From positions 1 through 5,496 of the forward strand of contig JAKAYZ010000213.1 in the NCBI GenBank assembly GCA_021816165.1: a stretch of DNA of 5,496 bases, read 5' to 3'. Below, piece after piece: positions 1-5,055 of this stretch. This stretch comes from Planctomycetota bacterium (GTDB taxonomy: Bacteria; Planctomycetota; Phycisphaerae; WQYP01). The notes below the pieces were generated by a model. That model was not told where the DNA came from and did not search any database. It was given only the letters and a program-made list of their open reading frames with translations. The position numbers were made by a program, and so were the translations under genes. Within the stretch, counting starts at the first letter, position 1, and the number at the start of each line of letters is the position of its first letter.

Positions 1-1314
1 ACTGATGCGGTCGCCACCGGATCGCACCGTGTTGGTGGTACCGGTAAACGCCCCGTAGGAATAAATAATGGTGAAGGTATCCGGGCGATTGACTTTCGTC
101 TCATGCGTGCCTCCCCTTTGTTGCTGCCACTTGGATGCCAGTGCCGATGTAAACCGCAAATTCAGGCTTTGGTCGGGGCTAACCAGTGCGGCGACCGCCC
201 GGCGGCAATCGATACGGCCTCGCTGGGCTTGCTGGAAGAGAATGGCCGTGCACAGAAGTGATACAACAATCCCGGCGCAGCCGATGGAAAGCAGCTTTTT
301 ACGGCCAATTTTATCTACCAGCATAACGCCCGCCATGGTCATTAAAAAATTAAGCATGGTAAAAATAAGATAGCCCCAATGTGCCTGCACATCATTAAGA
401 CCGGCCTGTATCAGGATCGCTGTGTTGTAGCCGATGATCGAATTGATCCCGGTAGCCTGATTGCACGCCAGAATGACGCAGGCCAGAATGAAGGGAATCA
501 CATAACGCCGCTTCAGAAGCGATTCGCGTTTTGCTGGCAATGGTTGCGAACCGCGGGCCGGGCGGGCATGGCGGGCCAGCGCCCGCATTTCAGCCAATTC
601 AAGGTCGGCATCGGCAGGGCGACGGGATTTCAGCAGGGCGGCGCGGGCGCGATCCAGTCGGCCTTTGTTTACCAGCCAGCGTGGCGATTCGGTAACAAAA
701 AAACAGCCCGCCATAAACATCGCGCCCGGTATAAGGGTTATCCAGAATATGCTCCGCCATGCCACATTTTTGAAAGCCAATAAGCTCGCGGCGTCGTGAA
801 GTGCAGCAACCTGCGCCACGCGCGCAGAAAAATACATCGCAATGATCGCCGACGCGACAATTCCCAGCGTCAACATCCACTGAAAAACCGCTGTGCCACG
901 GCCTCGGTTTGCCGGAGTGAGGCATTCGGCCAGATACAACGGGCCTGCCACGCCGATCAGACCCGCACTGCCGCCCTGCAGCAATCGCCCCAGCAGGAGT
1001 GGGGTATATCCGTGTGACATGGCAATTATCGGAATGCTGGCGACAAATAAAGCACCGCTGATGATCAAAACTGTTTTTCGTCCAAGCCAATCCGCCAGCA
1101 ACCCCGCAAAAAGTGTGGCGATCACGCTTCCAAGCAGTACCGCCGCCACAATCATGGATATGCGACCGGGACCCAGGCCAGATGTCGCTTCAAGGTATGG
1201 CAAAGCCCCGGCAATCACTCCGACATCTATGCCATAAAGCAAGCCGCCCAATCCCGCCACCAGCAGAAGAAACTGGTTGTAGCGACTGTGATTTAATACA
1301 CGATCCTGGACCAG
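1..1314 (-). CDS. sugar-porter family MFS transporter (3' end outside window)
   Basis: Predicted inner-membrane carrier of the major facilitator superfamily, sugar porter family, which usually imports a monosaccharide with H+. The frame is open for 438 codons to the left edge. Counting from the proposed start, visible signatures are DWLGRK (75-80) in the loop 2-3, a PLYLAE/NRGRG block (125-140), TESPRWL (208-214) after helix 6, NQATGIN (285-291) in helix 7 and DKIGRKK (334-340) in the loop 8-9. Helices 1-6 fall at about 14-207, a basic cytoplasmic loop at 214-270, and helices 7-9 at about 272-360. After helix 9 there are at least 55 polar residues where the family normally has a short loop. 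The rest, helices 10-12, is outside. The start is uncertain: the frame has no ATG, GTG or TTG between a TAA at 1438-1440 and a GTG at 1260 that would cut helix 1. I chose CTG at 1314 because GAGG (1323-1326) lies 8 nt upstream. The substrate cannot be read from the sequence. Confidence 0.85.
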   Translation of the reverse strand, partial: MVQDRVLNHSRYNQFLLLVAGLGGLLYGIDVGVIAGALPYLEATSGLGPGRISMIVAAVLLGSVIATLFAGLLADWLGRKTVLIISGALFVASIPIIAMSHGYTPLLLGRLLQGGSAGLIGVAGPLYLAECLTPANRGRGTAVFQWMLTLGIVASAIIAMYFSARVAQVAALHDAASLLAFKNVAWRSIFWITLIPGAMFMAGCFFVTESPRWLVNKGRLDRARAALLKSRRPADADLELAEMRALARHARPARGSQPLPAKRESLLKRRYVIPFILACVILACNQATGINSIIGYNTAILIQAGLNDVQAHWGYLIFTMLNFLMTMAGVMLVDKIGRKKLLSIGCAGIVVSLLCTAILFQQAQRGRIDCRRAVAALVSPDQSLNLRFTSALASKWQQQRGGTHETKVNRPDTFTIIYSYGAFTGTTNTVRSGGDRIS

Positions 1315-1434
1315 ATTCAGTTCCTCAGTTTCCTTGATGGCCGCACCGGACGTTGCGGGAGATTTTCGCTCAAGACAGATACCACCGCAATGGCGCGTGC
1401 AAAAATCAAAAGCCGGTGAAGTGGCAGCGGCGGC

Positions 1435-1443
1435 ATTTTACCA
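1435..1443 (-). promoter_or_regulatory. candidate extended -10 promoter for the transporter
   Basis: On the minus strand the sequence TGGTAAAAT reads as an extended -10 element: TG, one base, then TAAAAT (5 of 6 to TATAAT). No good -35 sits 17 bp upstream, which extended -10 promoters can tolerate. Transcription would start near 1428 and leave a leader of roughly 115 nt before the proposed CTG start. Judged by eye only. Confidence 0.3.
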
Positions 1444-1471
1444 TGCCCGCGATGAGCATTCGCTGGCCCGT

Positions 1472-1477
1472 TACAAT
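1472..1477 (+). promoter_or_regulatory. candidate -10 element of thiL
   Basis: TACAAT (5 of 6 to the sigma-70 -10 consensus) ends 7 nt before the thiL ATG at 1485. A start of transcription at the usual distance would fall on or next to that ATG, giving a leaderless message. There is no convincing -35 at 16-18 bp. The absence of a normally spaced Shine-Dalgarno before 1485 fits this reading. Confidence 0.3.
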
Positions 1478-1484
1478 ACCGGGG

Positions 1485-2456
1485 ATGAAAGAATCGGACC
1501 TTTTAGCTTGGCTTTACAAAAGTGCGTGGCGAAGCCGCACTGTTCCCATACCCATTGGTGATGACATGGCGGGCGTTCGGCTGTCTGATCGAACGGGCGG
1601 GAACCGACTGGTGTTATTAAAAATTGACCAATGCCTGGATCGCGTCCACTTTGATATGCGCGATCACATGCCCCGGCAGATCGGCTGCAAAGCCGTCAAC
1701 CGATGTCTCTCCGATTGTGCGGCCATGGCGGCGAAACCCAAAGCCATTTTGCTCTCGGTGGCGTTGCCGACGCAGGTGTCGCTCACATGGGCGAAAACGC
1801 TTTTTCAAGGATGCAGAGCCGCCGCCCAGAAGGCGGCATGCCCCATCGTGGGCGGCGATACTGCGGTTTGGAATCAAAGACTGGCTATCACCGTAGCGGC
1901 CCTCGGCCTGCCTGCCACTGATTCGGTGTTGCGCTCCGGTGCCCGGCCCGGCGATGCCTTGTGTGTGTCGGGGCGACTCGGCGGCAGCATCCTTGGGCGT
2001 CATCTTACTTTCCGGCCCCGCATTCGGTTGGCACACCGCTTGGTGCAACTGGCTCCTATTCATGCCATGATGGATATTTCCGACGGCTTGGCCATTGATT
2101 TGCCACGTTTGCTTTCCATGTCCCGCGTGGGTGCCCAGATAGACGCACGGCAAGTTCCCATTCATCCGGATGCCCGACGCCTATCTCGCCGCGACGGCCT
2201 TACCCCGTTGCATCACGCCCTGTGCGATGGCGAAGATTACGAGTTGCTCTTTACTCTTCCTCAGAGCGATGCCGACAGGTTGCGGGCGGCCCGGTTTCCC
2301 ATCACCAATATTGGCCAGATTACCCGGAGGCGGAACGAGATCGTTTTATTAAGAAATGGCCAGCCGCAACCTTGGCCCGTGGGGGGGTGGAACCACGGCG
2401 TAAAGGTTTCGCCGTCAAAGCGCATTTCATCCGTTGCTGCGGAGGCGAAGGACTGA
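1485..2456 (+). CDS. thiL: thiamine-monophosphate kinase ThiL
   Basis: Cytoplasmic enzyme that phosphorylates thiamine monophosphate to thiamine diphosphate with ATP, the last step of cofactor synthesis. The 323-residue product matches the family length (about 325). Motifs in order are IGDD (24-27), KIDQCLDRVHF (46-56, the metal-binding Asp segment, usually TTDxLxxGxHF), LSDCAAM (75-81), VGGDT (122-126), MMDISDGL (195-202) and CDGEDYELLF (247-256). These are the Asp-rich metal and ATP sites of the ThiL/PurM fold. The frame stays open upstream to an ATG at 1353, with ATGs at 1443 and 1452, but the extra residues do not resemble ThiL, and MKESDLLAWL at 1485 puts the GDD motif at the normal distance. 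No good Shine-Dalgarno precedes 1485. The stop codon abuts the tsaE start. No riboswitch was recognised upstream. Substitutions in the TTD motif (KID) are unusual, but the Asp and the HF are kept. Confidence 0.95.
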   Translation: MKESDLLAWLYKSAWRSRTVPIPIGDDMAGVRLSDRTGGNRLVLLKIDQCLDRVHFDMRDHMPRQIGCKAVNRCLSDCAAMAAKPKAILLSVALPTQVSLTWAKTLFQGCRAAAQKAACPIVGGDTAVWNQRLAITVAALGLPATDSVLRSGARPGDALCVSGRLGGSILGRHLTFRPRIRLAHRLVQLAPIHAMMDISDGLAIDLPRLLSMSRVGAQIDARQVPIHPDARRLSRRDGLTPLHHALCDGEDYELLFTLPQSDADRLRAARFPITNIGQITRRRNEIVLLRNGQPQPWPVGGWNHGVKVSPSKRISSVAAEAKD

Positions 2457-2972
2457 ATGTCTGCCGAATCCGCCGTCGATAAATGGATGATCGTCTGCAC
2501 CTCCGCAGCGCAAACCCGGGAGCTTGGTCGCGCGCTGGGCGCGGCGGCAGAGAAAGATCAATGCATCGCCTTGGACGGCGATCTGGGTGTGGGCAAGACG
2601 GAACTGGTTCGGGGCCTGGCCGCCGGGGCAGGTACGGCCGATGATACGCCGGTTTCCAGTCCCACCTATGTTTTATTGAATATTTATCCGGCCGGTCCAC
2701 GTGGCGAAGCCAAAACCGTCTTTCACCTCGATGCCTATCGCATCGCGGACGAAAGTGGATTTGATGCCGTCGGCTGGGATGATTTATTCGGTCAAAATGC
2801 CCTGATTGTGGTGGAATGGGCACAGCGTGTGCTATCCCTGTTGCCTCATGACACGCTCTTTATTGCCGGCGAATGGCTCGATGGCGACCGCCGGCGCTGG
2901 ACGCTTTCGGCCAGCGGCAGGCATTCCCGTGCGCTGGTGCATGCTGTGCAGCGCGCGATGGCCACCCATTAG
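2457..2972 (+). CDS. tsaE: tRNA t6A biosynthesis ATPase TsaE (YjeE family)
   Basis: Cytoplasmic P-loop ATPase that works with TsaB and TsaD to make threonylcarbamoyladenosine at position 37 of ANN-decoding tRNAs. The 171-residue product carries the family signature in order: Walker A GDLGVGKT (41-48), SSPTYVLLNIY (67-77), which corresponds to the SPTF segment, HLDAYR (90-95), and VVEWAQR (118-124), which corresponds to the usual EWxxR. The first 10 residues form a short non-conserved extension. The ATG directly follows the thiL TGA with no spacer, and GGAGG at 2441-2445 inside the end of thiL is its likely ribosome binding site, 11 nt away. Co-transcription and probably coupled translation with thiL follow from this layout. 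TsaB and TsaD genes are not in the window. Confidence 0.95.
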   Translation: MSAESAVDKWMIVCTSAAQTRELGRALGAAAEKDQCIALDGDLGVGKTELVRGLAAGAGTADDTPVSSPTYVLLNIYPAGPRGEAKTVFHLDAYRIADESGFDAVGWDDLFGQNALIVVEWAQRVLSLLPHDTLFIAGEWLDGDRRRWTLSASGRHSRALVHAVQRAMATH

Positions 2973-2992
2973 CTGCCCTGATGGTGACCGCA

Positions 2993-2998
2993 TATAAT
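2993..2998 (+). promoter_or_regulatory. candidate promoter of phoH (perfect -10)
   Basis: A perfect TATAAT lies in the 76-bp gap between tsaE and phoH. The best -35 at 18 bp (TTAGCT, 2969-2974, across the tsaE stop) matches only 3 of 6. Transcription would start near 3005 and give a leader of about 44 nt. This suggests phoH can be expressed apart from thiL-tsaE. Confidence 0.4.
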
Positions 2999-3048
2999 TT
3001 CTTAATTAGACAGCGAATGGACCATCACGGAGAACCAAACGGACGGGC

Positions 3049-3975
3049 ATGATTACACTGAACATTGAACCACGGCATAAATTGGCCCTTTTCGGCCCGG
3101 CCGACCGCAACCTGAAACTTCTGCGTGAACTCATGGGCGTGCAGATTTTTGCCGCCGGCGATCACCTTAAAATCAGCGGCGACGCCAAGGCGGTCGAACG
3201 GTGCGTGGCCGTTGTAAGTGAATTGCGCCGCCACCTGCCGCGAAACGGTTCAATCACCATCGATGATGTGGGCAGGGCGGCAGCGCGTTTTGCCGACGAA
3301 TCGGGACGCAATGGGGGTTTGGATGTCGCCATATCCGGCAAAGGCGTCACACCCCGTACGTCCGGGCAGGCAACCTACCTGAACGCCATGGAGGAACGGG
3401 ATTTGGTTTTCTGTGCCGGACCGGCCGGTACTGGAAAAACATTTCTGGCCGTTGCATTGGCTGTAAGCATGCTCAGGCGGGGGCGGATTCGGCGCCTTGT
3501 ACTCGTGCGGCCGGCGGTCGAGGCCGGCGAAAAGCTCGGCTTTTTGCCGGGCGATATCCAGGCTAAGGTGAACCCATACCTGCGACCATTGCTGGACGCG
3601 CTGCACGATATGATGCCGTACGAACAGATACGCCGCTTGATGGGTAACGACATTATTGAATTGGCACCATTGGCTTATATGCGTGGTCGCACGCTCAATG
3701 ATGCAATGATTATCCTTGATGAGGCGCAAAACACGACGCCATCGCAAATGCTTATGTTCCTGACCCGTCTGGGGCATAACAGCAAAATGGTCATCACCGG
3801 AGATCCGACGCAAGTCGATCTCGACGACGATCAGGTAAGCGGTTTGGTGGATGCTCGCCGCAAGCTCTCGGGCATCAAGGGGATCGGCTTTGTGGATTTA
3901 GGGCGCGAGGACATTGTCCGCCACCCACTTGTGCAAAACGTAGTAGAGGCTTACCAAAGCGTGAACTCGGGATAA
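3049..3975 (+). CDS. phoH: PhoH family ATPase (YbeZ/PhoL-like)
   Basis: Cytoplasmic P-loop ATPase of the PhoH family, related to superfamily 1 helicase cores and linked in other bacteria to RNA processing, often with the endoribonuclease YbeY. The 308 residues are close to family length. Residues 1-100 form the N-terminal part, with a region at about 10-60 resembling the KH-like segment of this group. The PhoH domain follows: Walker A GPAGTGKT (124-131), VLVRPAVEAGEKLGFLPGD (151-169), NPYLRPLLDAL (175-185), a LAYMRGRTL segment (208-216), Walker B IILDEAQN (221-228) and VITGDPTQVDL (248-258). All catalytic motifs are intact. The ATG at 3049 gives the normal N-terminus; GGAGA at 3029-3033 is rather distant and GGACGGG (3041-3047) is close, so translation signals are not textbook. 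It has its own promoter-like -10 upstream. Neither ybeY nor the HD-domain membrane gene often seen after phoH comes next. Confidence 0.95.
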   Translation: MITLNIEPRHKLALFGPADRNLKLLRELMGVQIFAAGDHLKISGDAKAVERCVAVVSELRRHLPRNGSITIDDVGRAAARFADESGRNGGLDVAISGKGVTPRTSGQATYLNAMEERDLVFCAGPAGTGKTFLAVALAVSMLRRGRIRRLVLVRPAVEAGEKLGFLPGDIQAKVNPYLRPLLDALHDMMPYEQIRRLMGNDIIELAPLAYMRGRTLNDAMIILDEAQNTTPSQMLMFLTRLGHNSKMVITGDPTQVDLDDDQVSGLVDARRKLSGIKGIGFVDLGREDIVRHPLVQNVVEAYQSVNSG

Positions 3976-3997
3976 GGGACGCTATAGTTGGCTTTTT
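3954..3997 (+). terminator. possible intrinsic terminator of phoH
   Basis: CCAA-AGCGT (3954-3962) can pair with ACGCT (3979-3983) and TTGG (3988-3991), with a 4-nt bulge between the right-arm blocks and a 16-nt loop. CTTTTT follows directly at 3992-3997. The stem overlaps the phoH stop codon. The stem is short and bulged, so this is only a candidate. Confidence 0.3.
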
Positions 3998-4154
3998 CTT
4001 CCGGGCGTTACATGTTTTGCGGAGCAAATGCCGCGATGCCTGCGGCACCGATGGCGATGCGGACACGCTGAGCGCCGTTTCACACCCGCCACCCATTTAG
4101 CCGCGTCTATGAGTGCACGCGCCAAAAGCACCTCGCCATGGCTTGCCCCGCTTT

Positions 4155-4175
4155 GAAAATATGCACTTTATTTTC
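4155..4175. repeat. perfect 7-bp inverted repeat, AT-rich
   Basis: GAAAATA (4155-4161) and TATTTTC (4169-4175) are exact reverse complements separated by 7 nt. The size and symmetry are those of a dimeric repressor site, but no known operator consensus was recognised, and the site lies downstream of both flanking genes. Confidence 0.6.
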
Positions 4176-4198
4176 TACGGCTCATCGTACAGTTGCGG

Positions 4199-4233
4199 GA
4201 AAATCACTCGAAATCAATGGAAATCGTGATTTC
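4199..4233. repeat. cluster of GAAATC half-sites
   Basis: GAAAATC (4199-4205), GAAATC (4210-4215) and GAAATC (4220-4225) start 11 and 10 bp apart, about one helical turn each. GATTTC (4228-4233) is the inverse of the third copy, two bases away, making a 14-bp dyad. The pattern resembles a phased protein-binding array. No assigned function. Confidence 0.55.
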
Positions 4234-4393
4234 ACATCCGGAACTCACGTTTACCAAAAAACCGAAAAGTGACCAAGGCCGGAAAAGCCTCTTCCCACGG
4301 ACCGTTCAGCGCAAAAAGCCGCACATCCCGCAGGCGACCCCACAGGTTTCAGCTCTTCGCGTGCCATTTTCCAAAAACCGCGGCCGACGGCGA

Positions 4394-4636
4394 CTAAAGC
4401 CCGGCCTTTAGCTGGCGTTCGGCTTCGAGCCAATCCGTGGCGGCATCACCCGGGCCAAATCCGCGTTTAAGAAAAAGTTGGTAGGCGCGTTCGGCTATCT
4501 GCTCGTGCGTAATTGCCTTGGGCATTGATGTTTGAATCTTGGAAGATGCGGTTCCGCTCCCCTTGGCTTCAGAACGGCTTACGGGGACGACAGCAGATTT
4601 TTCGGTTGCTGCGGTGGTTTTTTTTCTCGCTGGCAT
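4394..4636 (-). CDS. DUF2934 domain protein
   Basis: An 80-residue protein of unknown function. Residues 1-40 are a low-complexity tail rich in Ala, Lys, Ser and Thr (starting MPARKKTTAATEKS). Residues 42-75 carry the DUF2934 pattern: ITHEQIAERAYQLFLKRG (42-59), then Asp64, Trp69 and AERQL (72-76), as in the family's IaxRAYxlwxxxG...W..AE core. The family is known only as a short helical domain in bacteria; no enzyme motif is visible. The basic tail could contact nucleic acid or a partner, which is inference. The start is secure: AAGGAGG (4643-4649) lies 6 nt before the ATG. The gene is convergent with phoH and divergent from the membrane gene at 5056. A likely promoter lies about 180 nt upstream, with a structured leader between. 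Downstream on this strand, a GC-rich stretch and T5 (about 4372-4390) are present without a convincing stem. Confidence 0.85.
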   Translation of the reverse strand: MPARKKTTAATEKSAVVPVSRSEAKGSGTASSKIQTSMPKAITHEQIAERAYQLFLKRGFGPGDAATDWLEAERQLKAGL

Positions 4637-4642
4637 ATTATG

Positions 4643-4650
4643 CCTCCTTA
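4643..4650 (-). promoter_or_regulatory. strong Shine-Dalgarno of the DUF2934 gene
   Basis: TAAGGAGG on the minus strand, ending 6 nt before the ATG at 4636, the best ribosome binding site in the window. Its TAA is also the stop codon of the small upstream ORF, so ribosomes ending that ORF would sit on this site. Confidence 0.8.
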
Positions 4651-4725
4651 CATTCGGCCAATTCGCCGATTTAAAACACCTCCATCAATACGCGTCCGGG
4701 GCGGAAATCGTCTCTCCGCCTTCAT
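4648..4725 (-). CDS. possible 25-residue Arg-rich upstream ORF
   Basis: An ATG at 4725 opens a 25-codon frame that ends with a TAA at 4648-4650, inside the Shine-Dalgarno of the DUF2934 gene. Seven of 25 residues are Arg (MKAERRFPPRTRIDGG, then VLNRRIGRM). GGAAGAG (4732-4738) lies 6 nt upstream as a weak ribosome binding site. The position in the leader suggests a leader peptide or translational coupling. It may equally be a chance ORF; no family was recognised. Confidence 0.3.
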   Translation of the reverse strand: MKAERRFPPRTRIDGGVLNRRIGRM

Positions 4726-4756
4726 ACCGGACTCTTCCGCCAGTTCACGGAAGTCC
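4655..4756 (-). promoter_or_regulatory. structured leader of the DUF2934 gene: three hairpins
   Basis: Three consecutive inverted repeats lie in the predicted leader. They are CGGC/GCCG with a 6-nt loop (4655-4668), GGCGGA/TCCGCC with a 9-nt loop (4700-4720), and GGACT[CT]TCCG/CGGAAGTCC with an 8-nt loop and a 2-nt bulge (4729-4756; sequences given on the plus strand). None is followed by a T-run that would make it a terminator. The last hairpin contains the weak ribosome binding site of the upstream ORF. A cis-regulatory RNA or protein-binding leader is possible; no known riboswitch class was recognised. Confidence 0.45.
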
Positions 4757-4821
4757 TCGACTTAGACCCCATACAAGCAGCCCAACTCGCGGATGGACGT
4801 TATCAGTCCAACGCTTCCTAT

Positions 4822-4850
4822 CTTGTATTGAAAACGCATGGTCATGTCAA
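4822..4850 (-). promoter_or_regulatory. sigma-70-type promoter reading toward the DUF2934 gene
   Basis: On the minus strand a perfect TTGACA (-35, 4845-4850) is followed after exactly 17 bp by TACAAG (-10, 4822-4827; 4 of 6). Transcription would start near 4815, about 180 nt before the DUF2934 ATG. This is the best -35/spacer combination I saw in the window. Confidence 0.5.
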
Positions 4851-4955
4851 GCGGAAATTTTATCGAGCCGATAAATCTGGCGTAGCGATTATCAGGCTGC
4901 GATCATTCGCAACTGCTAAACCGGCTGCTTCGTAGTTTGCGGCAAGGACAAAATG

Positions 4956-4987
4956 GCCCATTTTTGGCCTGTCACGGCCGCATGGGC
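4956..4987. repeat. nested inverted repeat upstream of the membrane gene
   Basis: Outer arms GCCCAT (4956-4961) and ATGGGC (4982-4987) enclose an inner GGCC/GGCC pair (4966-4969, 4976-4979) with loop TGTCAC. The resulting hairpin has 6 and 4 bp with a small internal loop. It lies about 70 nt before the GTG at 5056, with no T-run after it on either strand, so it looks regulatory rather than terminating. Confidence 0.4.
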
Positions 4988-5055
4988 AAGGCAAGATGGA
5001 CTGTTTGTAAGGGTTTGCGATACACTCGAAGGGCGTTACACTCAAGAGGAGGTCG

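Larger units (their letters stand above)
3976..4393. other. convergent spacer between phoH and the DUF2934 gene
   Basis: About 420 bp between two genes that end towards each other. I see no convincing gene. A TTG-started plus-strand frame at 4193-4411 is very basic, matches nothing I know and overlaps the end of the DUF2934 gene. A minus-strand frame near 4080-4135 has a short protein-like stretch but no usable start. What does stand out is an AT-rich dyad at 4155-4175 and a cluster of GAAATC repeats at 4199-4233, reported separately. Confidence 0.5.
4637..5055. other. divergent regulatory region between DUF2934 and membrane genes
   Basis: About 420 bp with no confident gene. It holds the DUF2934 Shine-Dalgarno, three hairpins and a short upstream ORF (4648-4756), a minus-strand promoter (4822-4850), a nested dyad (4956-4987) and the weak plus-strand signals before 5056. 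A plus-strand frame of 86 codons (4675-4932) is open but has no start other than a late TTG. Confidence 0.5.

Noticed and set aside
599..1090. Minus-strand 163-residue frame
   Set aside because: It lies in another frame of the sugar porter. The translation is rich in Cys, Arg and His without a domain, while the transporter frame carries all family motifs.
1353..1484. 44-residue upstream extension of thiL (from ATG 1353, also ATGs 1443 and 1452)
   Set aside because: The extra residues do not resemble ThiL, overlap the divergent promoter area, and the start at 1485 gives the family's normal N-terminus and length.
1315..1484. TPP riboswitch upstream of thiL
   Set aside because: I looked for the conserved CUGAGA and related core of the TPP aptamer on the plus strand before thiL and did not find an arrangement that fits.
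3985..4170. Minus-strand frame with the stretch GEVLLARALIDAAKWVAGVK
   Set aside because: Only about 20 residues look protein-like. The rest is Cys, His and Arg rich, there is no ATG, and the frame is closed by a TAA just upstream.
4193..4411. Plus-strand frame of 72 residues, TTG start
   Set aside because: Very basic, no family recognised, no ribosome binding site before the TTG or the internal ATG at 4217, and it overlaps the end of the well-supported DUF2934 gene.
4394..4411. Near-palindrome TAAAGCCCGGCCTTTA as a terminator
   Set aside because: It spans the DUF2934 stop codon, has a central mismatch and no loop or T-run, so it is not a terminator-type hairpin.
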